Below are positions 44,863 to 54,263 of a DNA stretch of 64,000 nucleotides, piece by piece. How positions within the stretch are numbered: the stretch's first letter is position 1; each line of letters begins with the position of its first letter. The stretch comes from Streptomyces humi. GTDB lineage: Bacteria > Actinomycetota > Actinomycetes > Streptomycetales > Streptomycetaceae. The position numbers and the translations under genes were made by a program. Below the pieces are notes generated by a model. That model had not been told where the DNA came from and made no database searches. It was given only the letters and a program-made list of their open reading frames with translations. Location: assembly GCF_001005085.2 (NCBI RefSeq), contig NZ_LBMU02000100.1, forward strand, positions 25,888 to 89,887, written 5' to 3'.

Positions 44863-45807
44863 GTGAGCACGCTTCCCGAGATCCGAACCCTGCCCGTGCC
44901 CGACGGCCTGGAGGGCGAGCGCGTCGACGCCGCCATCTCCCGCATGTTCGGCTTCTCCCGCACCAAGGCGGCCGAGCTGGCCGCGGCGGGCAAGGTCCAG
45001 GTCGACGGCTCGGTGGTCGGCAAGTCCGAGCGGGTGCACGGCGGGGCCTGGCTGGAGGTCGAGATGCCGGGGGCGCCCGCGCCCGTGCAGATCGTCGCGG
45101 AACCCGTCGAGGGCATGGAGATCGTCCACGACGACGACGACGTGGTGGTGATCGTCAAGCCGGTCGGCGTGGCCGCGCACCCCTCTCCCGGCTGGACGGG
45201 ACCCACCGTGATCGGCGGTCTGGCGGCGGCCGGCTACCGGATCTCCACCTCCGGCGCCGCCGAGCGCCAGGGCATCGTGCACCGCCTCGACGTCGGTACC
45301 TCGGGCCTGATGGTGGTCGCCAAGTCGGAGCGGGCCTACACGTCCCTGAAGCGCCAGTTCAAGGAGCGCACGGTGGACAAGCGCTACCACACGCTGGTGC
45401 AGGGCCACCCCGACCCGACCAGCGGCACCATCGACGCCCCCATCGGCCGCCACCCCCAGCACGACTACAAGTGGGCGGTCACGGCCGACGGCAAGCCCTC
45501 GGTGACCCACTACGACCTCATCGAGGCGTTCCGCGCGGCCTCCCTGCTCGACGTGAAGCTGGAGACCGGCCGCACCCACCAGATCCGCGTCCACATGGCC
45601 GCCCACCGCCACCCCTGCGTCGGCGACCTCACCTACGGCGCCGACCCGACCCTCGCCAAGCGGCTGCACCTGACCCGCCAGTGGCTGCACGCCGTCCGGC
45701 TCGGCTTCGAGCACCCCGGGGACGGCGAGTGGGCCGAGTTCGCCAGCGACTACCCGGCCGACCTGCAAAAGGCGCTGGACCAGGTCCGTGAGGAGACGTA
45801 CGGATGA
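44863..45807 (+). CDS. RluA-family rRNA pseudouridine synthase
   Basis: 314 residues. An N-terminal S4 RNA-binding domain (ERVDAAISRMFGFSRTKAAEL) is followed by the RluA/RluD catalytic domain, with the Asp in GIVHRLDVGTSGLMVVAKS and then GRTHQIRVHMAAHRHPCVGD. It probably modifies 23S rRNA (RluD-type; exact site not deducible). GTG start 6 nt after CATACT, compatible with a leaderless mRNA. The stop overlaps the next ATG (ATGA). lspA-rluD neighbourhoods are common. Confidence 0.92.
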   Translation: MSTLPEIRTLPVPDGLEGERVDAAISRMFGFSRTKAAELAAAGKVQVDGSVVGKSERVHGGAWLEVEMPGAPAPVQIVAEPVEGMEIVHDDDDVVVIVKPVGVAAHPSPGWTGPTVIGGLAAAGYRISTSGAAERQGIVHRLDVGTSGLMVVAKSERAYTSLKRQFKERTVDKRYHTLVQGHPDPTSGTIDAPIGRHPQHDYKWAVTADGKPSVTHYDLIEAFRAASLLDVKLETGRTHQIRVHMAAHRHPCVGDLTYGADPTLAKRLHLTRQWLHAVRLGFEHPGDGEWAEFASDYPADLQKALDQVREETYG

Positions 45808-46274
45808 GCACCCGCGGCTACCAGGTGCGGGTCGCCGAGGACCCCGCCGACCTGGAGGCGTGCTTCGCGGTGCGCAAGCAGGTCTTCGTCGTCGAGCAGG
45901 GCGTACCGCAGGACCTGGAGTACGACGCCCACGACGCCACGGCCCTGCACGTGCTCGCGGTCGACGCGGACGGCGTACCGCTCGGCACCGGCCGGCTGCT
46001 GTACGGCGAGACGGCCGCGGAGAAGACCGGCGGCGACCCGTCCCTCGGCTCCCTGGGCAGGCTCGCGGTCCACGCGAGGGCCCGTGGCCTCGGCGTCGGC
46101 GTGGCCCTGGTCCGGGCCATCGAGGAGGCCGCACGCGCGCGTGGCCTGACCGCGGTCGACCTGCACGCGCAGACCCACGCACTGGGCTTCTACGAACGGC
46201 TGGGGTACCTGCCGTACGGGCCGGAGTACGAGGAGGCGGGCATTCCGCACCAGGGGATGCGCCGCGCGCTGTAG
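45804..46274 (+). CDS. GNAT-family N-acetyltransferase
   Basis: 156 residues beginning with VRKQVFVVEQGVPQDLEYD, the ElaA/YjcF-type pattern, then the acetyl-CoA loop LGRLAVHARARGLGVGVAL and the terminal LHAQTHALGFYERLGY. Substrate unknown. Its ATG overlaps the pseudouridine synthase stop, so it is translated by coupling. Confidence 0.88.
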   Translation: MSTRGYQVRVAEDPADLEACFAVRKQVFVVEQGVPQDLEYDAHDATALHVLAVDADGVPLGTGRLLYGETAAEKTGGDPSLGSLGRLAVHARARGLGVGVALVRAIEEAARARGLTAVDLHAQTHALGFYERLGYLPYGPEYEEAGIPHQGMRRAL

Positions 46275-46343
46275 GCGGGCCTCGTGGGCGGCATGGCAGG
46301 CTTGAGGCCTGCCGTGTGATCGTCGACTCCCGGAGCGCAAGCC

Positions 46344-47930
46344 GTGGATCAGCTGGCCCTGTTGTTCGTGCTGCTGCTCGGGGCCCTGGTGAGTGTCCCG
46401 GTCGGGGACCGGCTGGGCCTGCCGGCCCCCGTGCTGATGACCCTGTTCGGGATCGTTCTCGCGGTCGCCGACTTCGTGCCGAACGTGAACATCCCGCCCG
46501 AGCTGATCCTGCCCGGCCTGCTGCCACCGCTGCTCTACGCCGCCGTCCGGCGCACCTCCTGGCGACAGTTCGCGGCCAACAAACGGCCGATCTTCCTGCT
46601 CGCGGTGGCCCTGGTGTTCCTCACCACGCTGTGCGTGGCGGCCGTCGCGAGCGCCATCGTGCCCGGACTGCCGATCGCCGCGGCGGTCGCGCTGGGCGCG
46701 CTGGTCGCCCCGCCCGACCCGGTCGCCGCGACCGCCGTCGCCGGGCAGCTCGGGCTGCCGCGCCGGCTGGTGTCCATCCTGGAGGGCGAGGGACTCTTCA
46801 ACGACGTCACGGCCATCGTGCTCTACCACGTGGCGATCGCCGCCGTGATCAGCGGGACGTTCTCGCCCTGGCGGGCCGGGCTGGACTTCCTGCTGTCCGC
46901 CGTGGTCGCGGTCGCCGTGGGGCTGGCGCTCGGCTGGGGCGCGAACAAGCTGATGGACGTGCTCGGCGACGCGACGCTCCAGATCGGCCTGACCCTGCTC
47001 GTCCCGTACGTCTCCTACGTGGTCGCCGAGGAACTGCACGGCTCCGGGGTGCTCGCGGTGCTCACCACGGCGCTGTTCATCGCCGAGTACGCCACCGACG
47101 CCGACGACGTGATGACCCGGCTCGCCGGATACACCTTCTGGGACATCGTCGACACGCTCGTCACGGGGGTGGCCTTCGGGCTCATCGGCCTGGAGCTGCA
47201 CAACGCCATCCGTACGGCGTCCGGCCGCTGGGGCGAGCTGCTCGGCTGGGCGGCCGCCGTCGTGGGCGTGGTCGTCGTCGTACGGCTGCTCTGGCTGCTG
47301 CCGGCGACCTGGCTGACCAAGCGGCTGCACGCCCGGCGGGACTACGACGAGGAGATCCCGACCAGCTGGCGGGAGACGGTCGTGATGTGGTGGTCCGGGA
47401 TGCGCGGGGTGGCCTCCGTGGCGCTGGCGCTGGCCATTCCGCTGCGGACCGACGACGGATCGCCCTTTCCGGACCGGGACGAGATCGTCTTCATCGCCTT
47501 CGGGGTGATCATGGCGACGCTGGTGCTCCAGGGGCTGACGCTGCCGTGGCTGGTGAAGCGGCTGGGGGTGCGGGCCGACACCGAGCACGAGAAGGAGATC
47601 GAGAAGGAGCTGGCGCTGCGGGCGGCGAAGGCGGCACGGCGGCGGCTGAGGGAGATCGAGCAGGTCGAGGAACTGCCGGAGGAACTCTCCGAGCAGATGC
47701 TGCGGCGTGCCTTCGAGATCGGGTTCCGGATCAGTCCCGACGTGGTGGAGGACGAGCGGCGGGAGGGCCACGACAGGCGGGTGCGGCGGCTCAAGCGGGT
47801 CCGGCGGATCCAGTCGGAGATGCTGAGCGCGGCGCGGCACGAGGTGCTGGCGGCGCGCAGCGAGCCGGGGGCGGACCCGGAGATCGTCGACCGGGTGCTA
47901 CGCCACCTGGACGTCCGGAGCCTGCGCTGA
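46344..47930 (+). CDS. Na+/H+ antiporter, CPA1 (NhaP-like) family
   Basis: 528 residues. Twelve or so membrane helices; the ion-binding motifs of CPA1 are visible as LVAPPDPVAATAVAGQ and LEGEGLFNDVTAIVLYHVA. The last 130 residues are a charged cytoplasmic domain (KEIEKELALRAAKAARRRLREIEQ). It should exchange Na+ or K+ for protons across the membrane. GTG start with GGAGCG upstream. Confidence 0.9.
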   Translation: MDQLALLFVLLLGALVSVPVGDRLGLPAPVLMTLFGIVLAVADFVPNVNIPPELILPGLLPPLLYAAVRRTSWRQFAANKRPIFLLAVALVFLTTLCVAAVASAIVPGLPIAAAVALGALVAPPDPVAATAVAGQLGLPRRLVSILEGEGLFNDVTAIVLYHVAIAAVISGTFSPWRAGLDFLLSAVVAVAVGLALGWGANKLMDVLGDATLQIGLTLLVPYVSYVVAEELHGSGVLAVLTTALFIAEYATDADDVMTRLAGYTFWDIVDTLVTGVAFGLIGLELHNAIRTASGRWGELLGWAAAVVGVVVVVRLLWLLPATWLTKRLHARRDYDEEIPTSWRETVVMWWSGMRGVASVALALAIPLRTDDGSPFPDRDEIVFIAFGVIMATLVLQGLTLPWLVKRLGVRADTEHEKEIEKELALRAAKAARRRLREIEQVEELPEELSEQMLRRAFEIGFRISPDVVEDERREGHDRRVRRLKRVRRIQSEMLSAARHEVLAARSEPGADPEIVDRVLRHLDVRSLR

Positions 47931-48058
47931 CCTCCGCCCGCCCCGAGGCAGCGCCCCCTGCGCGCCGCTCGCCCGTACACGTGGCGGCAGTCATACAAAC
48001 GTATGGCGGCTGTGGATATCCGAAGGCAGCGTCGGCCTCCCGCTCGTAGTCTCGGATC

Positions 48059-48799
48059 ATGGCTCGGAACATTGTGATCAGTGGTGGAGGAACAGGTATC
48101 GGACTGGCGGCGGCGCGGGTGTTCGCGGCCGACGGGGACCGGGTGCTGCTGCTCGGGCGGCGCAGAGAGGTGCTGGAGAAGGCGGGAGTGCCGGGTGCGG
48201 TCGTGCGGGCCGCCGACCTGACCGACGCGGCCGACGTGCGCGGAGTGGCGCGGTTCGTCGCGGATGAGTTCGGGACCGTGGACGTGCTGGTCCACAGCGC
48301 CGGAGGGAACGCGGCGTTCGCGCCCGACGCCGGGGCCGGTGATCCGCTCGATGCCGTCGCCCGCGTCTGGAGCGGCAACTTCCGGCAGAACACGCTGTCG
48401 GCGGTGCTGCTCACCGAGGCCCTGAAGGACCGGCTCGCCGACCCGGGCGGGCGGGTGCTGTTCCTCAGCTCCATCGCGGCGTTCCGGGGCTCCGGCACCG
48501 GGTCGTACGCGGCGGCCAAGGCGGCCCTGCACCCCTACGCCCACGATCTGGCCAGAGAGCTGGGGCCGCGCGGCGTGACCGTGAACGTGGTCGCGCCCGG
48601 GTACGTCGAGGACACCGAGTTCTTCGGCGGCCCCGTCGAGGAGGCACGGCGGCAGCGGCTCGTCGCCGAGACGTCGACCGGGCGGGCCGGCGTACCGGGT
48701 GACGTCGCCGCCACCCTGCACTGGCTGGCGTCCCCGGTCGCCGGCCACATCACCTCCCAGATCGTCCAGGTCAACGGCGGCGCCGAGCGCGGCCACTGA
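48059..48799 (+). CDS. Short-chain dehydrogenase/reductase
   Basis: 246 residues of the classical SDR type. NAD(P)-binding ISGGGTGIGLAAARVFAADG, the NAG-equivalent HSAGGN, catalytic Ser in LFLSSIAA and Tyr-x3-Lys in GSYAAAKAAL, then VNVVAPGYVEDTEFFGG. Substrate unknown. The ATG lies 6 nt after TAGTCT with no ribosome binding site, so it is probably leaderless. Confidence 0.92.
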   Translation: MARNIVISGGGTGIGLAAARVFAADGDRVLLLGRRREVLEKAGVPGAVVRAADLTDAADVRGVARFVADEFGTVDVLVHSAGGNAAFAPDAGAGDPLDAVARVWSGNFRQNTLSAVLLTEALKDRLADPGGRVLFLSSIAAFRGSGTGSYAAAKAALHPYAHDLARELGPRGVTVNVVAPGYVEDTEFFGGPVEEARRQRLVAETSTGRAGVPGDVAATLHWLASPVAGHITSQIVQVNGGAERGH

Positions 48800-48809
48800 C
48801 CGGGCCACG

Positions 48810-48850
48810 GGCGCGGTCAGCGGCCTGCACGCGAGGCGCGGTCAGCGGCC
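48810..48850. repeat. 16-bp direct repeat in a convergent gap
   Basis: GGCGCGGTCAGCGGCC at 48810 and 48835. The second copy overlaps the last codons of the MscS gene. Confidence 0.7.
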
Positions 48851-49984
48851 GGGGCGTGGGCCGGGGTCGGCGGCGACCGGTGCGGTGCGGTTGTGCAGCC
48901 GGTGGCCCTGGGTCACGCCGTCCTGGGTGGGGATGATCCCGCCCGGCGGCAGGACCGCGTCGGCCGTGTTGACCCGGGGCAGGGCGTACGGGTGCTCGGC
49001 GGCCAGCCAGGTGATCATCTGCTCGCGGACGGCGACCCGGACTGTCCAGACGTCGTCGGAGTCCTTGGCGGTCACCAGGGCGCGCACCTGGATGGTGTTG
49101 GGCGTGGCGTCGGTGACCACCAGGCCGTAAGCCCGCCCGTCCCAGGCCGGGCACTCGCGCAGGATGTCCCGGAGCCGGTCCCGCATCGCCTCGATCGGCG
49201 CCGAGTGGTCGAGGTGCCAGTAGACGATCCCGGTCATCTGCGGGGTCCCCCGCGACCAGTTCTCGAAGGGTTTGGAGGTGAAGTACGACACCGGCATCGT
49301 GATCCGGCGCTCGTCCCAGGTCCGTACCGTCAGAAAGGTCAGGGTGATCTCCTCGACCGTGCCCCACTCGCCGTCGACCACGACCGTGTCGCCGATGCGC
49401 ACCATGTCACCGAAGGCGATCTGTAGCCCCGCGAACATGTTGCTCAGGGTGGACTGCGCCGCCACACCGGCGACGATGCCGACGACTCCGGCGGAGGCCA
49501 GCAGCGAGGCGCCGGCCGCGCGCATCGCCGGGAAGGTCAGCAGCATCGCCGCCGCGGCCACCACACCGACGATCGCCGTCACCACGCGCATGATCAGCGA
49601 CACCTGGGTGCGCACCCGGCGCACCCGGGCCGCGTCGTGGTGGACGCGGGCGTAGCGCGAGTACGAGGTCTCCACGACCGCGGCCGCTATGCGCACCACC
49701 AGCCAGGCGGTCGAGCCGATCAGCACCAGGCTCAGTATCTGGCCCACGGCCACCCGGTGCTCCAGGAGCACCTCGGCCTGGTCGTAGGAACCTCTGAGCA
49801 TGCCCGAGCACAGCACCAGCTGGTAGGGGACACGGCCGCGGCGCAGCAGTCCCCACAGCGGTGTCTCGCTGTGCCGCGTGTCAGCCTTGCGCAGCAGTAG
49901 ATCGGTCGCCCAGCCGATCAGCAGGGTGAGGACGACGGCGCCGCCTATCACGATCAGCGGGCGGAGTACGTTCTCCATCTCCAT
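48842..49984 (-). CDS. MscS-family mechanosensitive channel
   Basis: 380 residues. Several N-terminal helices lead to the pore-lining helix and beta domain: LLASAGVVGIVAGVAAQSTLSNMFAG, QIAFGDMVRIGDTVVVDGEWGTVEEITLTFLTVRTWDERRI (quoted in part), and TMPVSYFTSKPFENWSR. These match MscS channels, which release solutes on hypo-osmotic shock. The start is ATG at 49984, with ATG at 49978 as alternative. Confidence 0.92.
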   Translation of the reverse strand: MEMENVLRPLIVIGGAVVLTLLIGWATDLLLRKADTRHSETPLWGLLRRGRVPYQLVLCSGMLRGSYDQAEVLLEHRVAVGQILSLVLIGSTAWLVVRIAAAVVETSYSRYARVHHDAARVRRVRTQVSLIMRVVTAIVGVVAAAAMLLTFPAMRAAGASLLASAGVVGIVAGVAAQSTLSNMFAGLQIAFGDMVRIGDTVVVDGEWGTVEEITLTFLTVRTWDERRITMPVSYFTSKPFENWSRGTPQMTGIVYWHLDHSAPIEAMRDRLRDILRECPAWDGRAYGLVVTDATPNTIQVRALVTAKDSDDVWTVRVAVREQMITWLAAEHPYALPRVNTADAVLPPGGIIPTQDGVTQGHRLHNRTAPVAADPGPRPGR

Positions 49985-50172
49985 GGCTCCGAACGTAACC
50001 GGATCTGCGGGGTCCTGAACATGGTGGACGGTGAGAAGGACGTCACTGCATGGCCGGCGCCGGCCGGTGGGACCCGGTCCGAGCCCGGTGCCGGCCCTGT
50101 GCGAGCCCGGTCACGACCCCGGTGCGACCGCGGTGTGACGGGGGTGTCGGCGGCGGCTGGCACCATGGGCGC

Positions 50173-50742
50173 ATGAACATCATGCTCTTTCACTCGACCT
50201 ATGGCCTCAGGCCCGCGGTGCGCGACGCGGCGGACCGGCTGCGTGCCGCCGGGCACGAGGTGTGGACGCCGGACCTCTTCGAGGGGCGCACGTTCGACAC
50301 CGTCGAGGAAGGCAGGGAGTTCAACGAGTCGATCGGCAAGGACGAGCTGCTGAAGCGGGCCGTGCTGGCGGCGGCGCCGTACTCGGAGCGCGGTCTGGTG
50401 TACGCGGGGTTCTCGCTGGGCGCGGCGGTCGCGCAGACGCTGGCGCTGGGCGACGCGCGGGCCCGTGGGCTGCTGCTTCTGCACGGCACGTCGGACATCG
50501 CGGTCAACGCCTCGGTGGACGGCCTCCCGGTGCAGCTGCACGTGGCCGAGCCGGACGCCTTCGAGCCGGACGACTGGCTGAGCGCCTGGTATCTGCACAT
50601 GGGCCGGGCCGGCGCCGACGTGGAGATCCACCGGTACGTGGGCGCCGGGCACCTGTACACCGATCCCGGGCTGCCGGACTACGACGAGGAGGCCGCCGAG
50701 GCCACCTGGCGGGTGGCGCTCGGCTTCCTCGACTCGCTGTAG
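50173..50742 (+). CDS. Dienelactone-hydrolase-like alpha/beta hydrolase
   Basis: 189 residues starting MNIMLFHSTYGLRPAV. The nucleophile elbow is GFSLGAAVAQ, with Ser where the Cys of true dienelactone hydrolases usually sits. The catalytic His is probably in GAGHLYTDP. The short form fits the DLH family of actinobacteria. Substrate unknown. It converges with phoD. Confidence 0.85.
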   Translation: MNIMLFHSTYGLRPAVRDAADRLRAAGHEVWTPDLFEGRTFDTVEEGREFNESIGKDELLKRAVLAAAPYSERGLVYAGFSLGAAVAQTLALGDARARGLLLLHGTSDIAVNASVDGLPVQLHVAEPDAFEPDDWLSAWYLHMGRAGADVEIHRYVGAGHLYTDPGLPDYDEEAAEATWRVALGFLDSL

Positions 50743-50749
50743 GCGGGGC

Positions 50750-52429
50750 CTACACCGGGTCGTAGGTGCGCTCGACCTTCTGGGTACCGCTGCGGGTGCG
50801 GTACGACCGCTCCCACGACGAGGTCGCGTCGGCCTGCGTCTTGTCGGAGAGGACGTAGTAGTCCATCTGGGCCCGGGCGGCGGTGATGTCCAGGATGCCG
50901 TAGCCGTGCCGGTCGGTGTCGACCCAGTGGACGTGCCGGTTGGCCAGCTGGATGACCGGCGCGGCGAGCGTGGAGACGACGCCGGGGGAGACCTTGAGCA
51001 GGTCGTCCAGGTTGTCCGAGGTCACCGAGGTGACCACGAACTCGGTGGCGGCGGAGGCGGACAGCGGGTACGTCCCGGCGTCCACCGGCACGTCGTTGGC
51101 CCAGGCCATGTGGATGTCGCCGGTCAGGAAGACCGTGTTGCCGATGGCGTTGGAGCGCAGGTGGGCCAGCAGCTCGCGGCGGTCGTCGGTGTAGCCGTCC
51201 CACTGGTCGGTGTTGAGGGCGAGGCCGTCCTGGGGCAGACCCAGCAGCTTGGCGAGCGGCTTGAGCAGGTCGGCGGAGAGCGAGCCGATGGCGAACGGCG
51301 AGATCATCACCGAGTTGCCGACCAGCCGCCAGGTGGTGTCGGAGGCCTTCAGACCGGCCTTCAGCCAGTCGAGCTGGGCCCGGCCGGTGATGGTGCGGTC
51401 CGGGTCGTCGACCGAGCCGCTGCCCGTCGACACCTGCTGGGAGCGGAAGGAGCGCAGGTCGAGCAGGGAGAGGTCGGCGAGCTTGCCGAAGCGCAGCCGG
51501 CGGTAGGTGGTGCCGGCGATGGCCGGGCGGACCGGCATCCACTCGAAGTAGGCCTGCTTGGCGGCGGCCTGACGGGCCGTCCAGGTGCCCTCGGCGCCCT
51601 CGGTGTGGTTCTCGGCACCCCCGGACCAGGAGTCGTTGGCGAACTCGTGGTCGTCCCAGATCGCGATGACCGGCGCCTTGGCGTGCAGGGCCTGTAGATC
51701 GGGGTCGGTCTTGTACTTGCCGTGCCGTATGCGGTAGTCGGCGAGCGTGATGATCTCGTGTGTGGGCGCGTGCTGCCGGACCACGGTGTCGCGGGTGCCG
51801 TACTCGCCGGTGCCGTACTCGTAGATGTAGTCGCCCAGGTGCAGCCAGGCGTCCAGGTCGCCCCGGGCGACCAGGTGGCGGTACGAGGCGAAGTAGCCGG
51901 CCTCCCAGTTGGCGCAGGAGACCACGCCGAAGCGCAGACCGGTGACGGTGGCGTCGGCCGCCGGAGCGGTGCGGGTGCGGGCCACCGGGGAGTCCGTGCC
52001 GCCGGCCGAGAACCGGAACCAGTAGTCGGTGGCCGGGGCCAGGCCGCGGATGTCGGCCTTGACGGTGTGGTCGGAGCCCGCGGTCGCGGTGACGGAGCCA
52101 CGGGAGACGACGTTCGTCAGTGCCCTGTCGGTGGCGACGATCCAGCTGACCTCGGTGTCCGGGCCGATCCCGGAGCCGGGCACGGCGTCGGCGGCCGGGG
52201 TCACCCGGGTCCACAGCAGGATGCCGTCGGGCAGCGGGTCGCCGGAGGCGGTGCCGTGCAGGAAGGCCGGGGTGTCCAAGGCGGCGCGGGCCGGCAGCGC
52301 GGCGACGAGCGGGGCGGCCAGCACAGCGGTCGCCGCCGCGGCCTTGACGACCGTACGGCGGCGGGGGGCGAGGGAGTTGGGGGAGTCGGCACCCTCGGGG
52401 GCCTGAGTTGTTCTGTATCGACTGGTCAC
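50750..52429 (-). CDS. phoD: Alkaline phosphatase D, Tat-exported
   Basis: 559 residues. The Tat signal is RRRTVVKAAAATAVLAAPLV followed by PARA, cleavage near residue 49. The PhoD domain shows GVVSCANWEAGYFASYRHL, WLHLGDYIYEYGTGEYG, IWDDHEFANDSW and FLTGDIHMAW, the calcium/iron-site residues of the metallophosphatase. It hydrolyses phosphodiesters and monoesters outside the cell. Usually phosphate-starvation controlled, but I see no clear PHO box in the 100 bp upstream. Confidence 0.94.
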   Translation of the reverse strand: MTSRYRTTQAPEGADSPNSLAPRRRTVVKAAAATAVLAAPLVAALPARAALDTPAFLHGTASGDPLPDGILLWTRVTPAADAVPGSGIGPDTEVSWIVATDRALTNVVSRGSVTATAGSDHTVKADIRGLAPATDYWFRFSAGGTDSPVARTRTAPAADATVTGLRFGVVSCANWEAGYFASYRHLVARGDLDAWLHLGDYIYEYGTGEYGTRDTVVRQHAPTHEIITLADYRIRHGKYKTDPDLQALHAKAPVIAIWDDHEFANDSWSGGAENHTEGAEGTWTARQAAAKQAYFEWMPVRPAIAGTTYRRLRFGKLADLSLLDLRSFRSQQVSTGSGSVDDPDRTITGRAQLDWLKAGLKASDTTWRLVGNSVMISPFAIGSLSADLLKPLAKLLGLPQDGLALNTDQWDGYTDDRRELLAHLRSNAIGNTVFLTGDIHMAWANDVPVDAGTYPLSASAATEFVVTSVTSDNLDDLLKVSPGVVSTLAAPVIQLANRHVHWVDTDRHGYGILDITAARAQMDYYVLSDKTQADATSSWERSYRTRSGTQKVERTYDPV

Positions 52430-52458
52430 GTCCGTAGAGGTTACTGACCAGTATGACC

Positions 52459-52494
52459 AAGAGCAGGCGAACCGGGGAAAGTTCGCCTGCTCTT
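52459..52494 (-). terminator. Terminator of the dsbA-like gene
   Basis: AAGAGCAGGCGAAC and GTTCGCCTGCTCTT form a 14-bp stem with an 8-nt loop, 60 bp past the dsbA stop and close to the phoD start. Confidence 0.85.
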
Positions 52495-52553
52495 CACGCG
52501 GAACTGGAGATTCCGCTCGGGGCGGCCGGTGTCAGGCCTGCGTCAGGCCCGCG

Positions 52554-53396
52554 TCAGGCCTTGAGTGCCGCGTCCACCAGGGAGTTGAAGGACTCGACCG
52601 TCATCGGCGGGTTGCCGCTGGAGTCCGCCGTCAGGATCTTGCCGTTCATGACGAAGCTCGGGGTGCCCGTCACGCCGTCCTTGTTGGTGTCCCAGGTCTT
52701 CGACATGGCCAGCGCCCAGGCGTCGTACTTGCCCGACTTGACGTCCGCCTGGAAGGACTTGTTGTTCTTCAGGGCGGGGACGGTGTTGGCCACCTCGATG
52801 AGGTAGCTGTCGTTCTTGAACTTGTCCTGCGTCTCGTCCGGGTGCCACTTCTTCGAGTACAGCGCGGTCTTGTACTCCAGGAAGGCCTCGTCGCTGACGT
52901 TCAGCGCGGCACCCATCGCGGCCATGGCGTTCTTGGAACCCTCGCCGCGCGAGCCGATCTGGCCCTTGCCGAGCGAGTCGCCGTCGAGGAACGTGCCGCC
53001 GATGTACTGGATCTTGAACTTGCCGTCGTCGATGTCCTTCTTCACCGTGGAACCGACGGTCTGCTCGAACTGGGCGCAGATCGGGCAGCGCGGGTCCTCG
53101 TAGACCTTGAGGGTCTTCTTGGCGCTCGCCTTGCCGATGACGACGGTGGTGCCGTTGGTACCCGTGGTGTTGGCCGGGGCGACGACCTTCTCGTCCTTCA
53201 CGGCCTCCCAGTGACTGGGCTTGTTCGACTGGACGACGGCGTAACCTATGCCGCCCGCCGCGGCCAGCACGGCCACGACCGAGCAGGCCACGATGACCTG
53301 CCGCTTGACCTTCGCGCGCTTGGCCTGCTTCTCGCGCTCGACGCGCAGCCGCTCCCGGGCCGCGGTCTTGGCAGCCGCGCTGTTCCGCTTGCTCAT
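52554..53396 (-). CDS. Membrane-anchored DsbA-like thioredoxin
   Basis: 280 residues. A basic N-terminus (RVEREKQAKRAKVKRQ) is followed by one membrane helix (about 33-55) and the thioredoxin-fold domain with C104-P-I-C107 in DPRCPICAQFEQ and the cis-Pro region TGTPSFVMNG. It should act in extracytoplasmic disulfide formation. The family is often annotated as DsbA/mycobacterial vitamin-K-partner oxidase; no VKOR is adjacent. ATG 53396 follows GGAGATC. Confidence 0.9.
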   Translation of the reverse strand: MSKRNSAAAKTAARERLRVEREKQAKRAKVKRQVIVACSVVAVLAAAGGIGYAVVQSNKPSHWEAVKDEKVVAPANTTGTNGTTVVIGKASAKKTLKVYEDPRCPICAQFEQTVGSTVKKDIDDGKFKIQYIGGTFLDGDSLGKGQIGSRGEGSKNAMAAMGAALNVSDEAFLEYKTALYSKKWHPDETQDKFKNDSYLIEVANTVPALKNNKSFQADVKSGKYDAWALAMSKTWDTNKDGVTGTPSFVMNGKILTADSSGNPPMTVESFNSLVDAALKA

Positions 53397-53497
53397 GTTG
53401 GTGATCTCCATAGACGACGCGCACATGTCGTACGCGGGATACGTGTGGGGGACTCGTCGTGCTCGGACGAGAGGGCGTGCTCGGGAGGCAGGGGCGC

Positions 53498-54196
53498 TCA
53501 GGCGAAGGAGAAAGGCAGCGCGAGCGCCCCGGAGCACGGCGGTCCACGCCGTCCCAGGGAGTGCACGAGGACCAGCTCGCGGGCGGCGGCCGTCCGCGGT
53601 GCCGGACGCGGCAGCCGTCGTACCGGAGCGAGCCGGACCGCTCCCGCGGCGACCGCGAGGAGCAGCGGGCGGAAGGTGGTGGCGGCGACCGCGCGCAGCA
53701 GCTGGGTCAGGGCACGCTCACCCCGGCGCAGCCAGGCGGCGGCGAGCAGGCCGACGCAGACGTGCGCGGCGAGCAGCAGCCAGGCGGCGGCGGGGTCGGC
53801 GTGCGCGAGGACCGCGGAGGCGCGGGAACCGCCGGCCATCTGCGCCAGCGGGGTCCCCACCGTGCCGCCGTGACACAGCACGTCGAAGCCGACCGCGCGC
53901 AGCGGGCCCGCGATGGGGCCGCCGGCCCGGCCGTAGCAGGCGTGCTGGCCGGTCGTGAAGACCGTGTCGGCGGCCAGCTCCAGCGGGATCAGCAGGGCGG
54001 CGATCCGGCCGAAGCCGCGCTCGCGGCCCGCGAGCGCGTACGCCGTGCAGAACACCCCGGCGGCGACCGCGGCCACCGTGGTGACCGGCAGCGGGGCCCG
54101 GGACAGCAGCACGTGCGACGCGGTGCTGAGCGTCACGACGAAGGCCGTGAACAGCGCCGCGCGCACGGCTCTGAGCTGGGTCCCGGATATGTCCAT
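53498..54196 (-). CDS. Unrecognised multi-pass membrane protein
   Basis: 232 residues with about five hydrophobic segments (ALFTAFVVTLSTASHVLL, VTTVAAVAAGVFCTAYALAG, IAALLIPLELAADTVF, AAWLLLAAHVCVGLLAAAWL, TFRPLLLAVAAGAV). A Cys/His-containing loop (GQHACYGRAGGP and FDVLCHGG) lies in the middle. I do not recognise the family. It lies 101 bp upstream of the dsbA-like gene in the same direction, so a redox or metal role in the envelope is possible. ATG start lacks a ribosome binding site; a palindrome lies 30 bp upstream. Confidence 0.7.
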   Translation of the reverse strand: MDISGTQLRAVRAALFTAFVVTLSTASHVLLSRAPLPVTTVAAVAAGVFCTAYALAGRERGFGRIAALLIPLELAADTVFTTGQHACYGRAGGPIAGPLRAVGFDVLCHGGTVGTPLAQMAGGSRASAVLAHADPAAAWLLLAAHVCVGLLAAAWLRRGERALTQLLRAVAATTFRPLLLAVAAGAVRLAPVRRLPRPAPRTAAARELVLVHSLGRRGPPCSGALALPFSFA

Positions 54197-54225
54197 AGCG
54201 GTGGAGAGTCTGTCACGTACTCATG

Positions 54226-54238
54226 TAGGGGACCCCTA
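54226..54238. promoter_or_regulatory. G-tract palindrome, possible operator
   Basis: TAGGGGACCCCTA, a 13-bp perfect palindrome around a central base, just upstream of the membrane gene start at 54196. G-tract palindromes of this kind recall CsoR-type copper operators, but the match is not close enough to assign. Confidence 0.4.
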
Positions 54239-54263
54239 AAAGGGCCCTGTGAATCCGCGAAGG

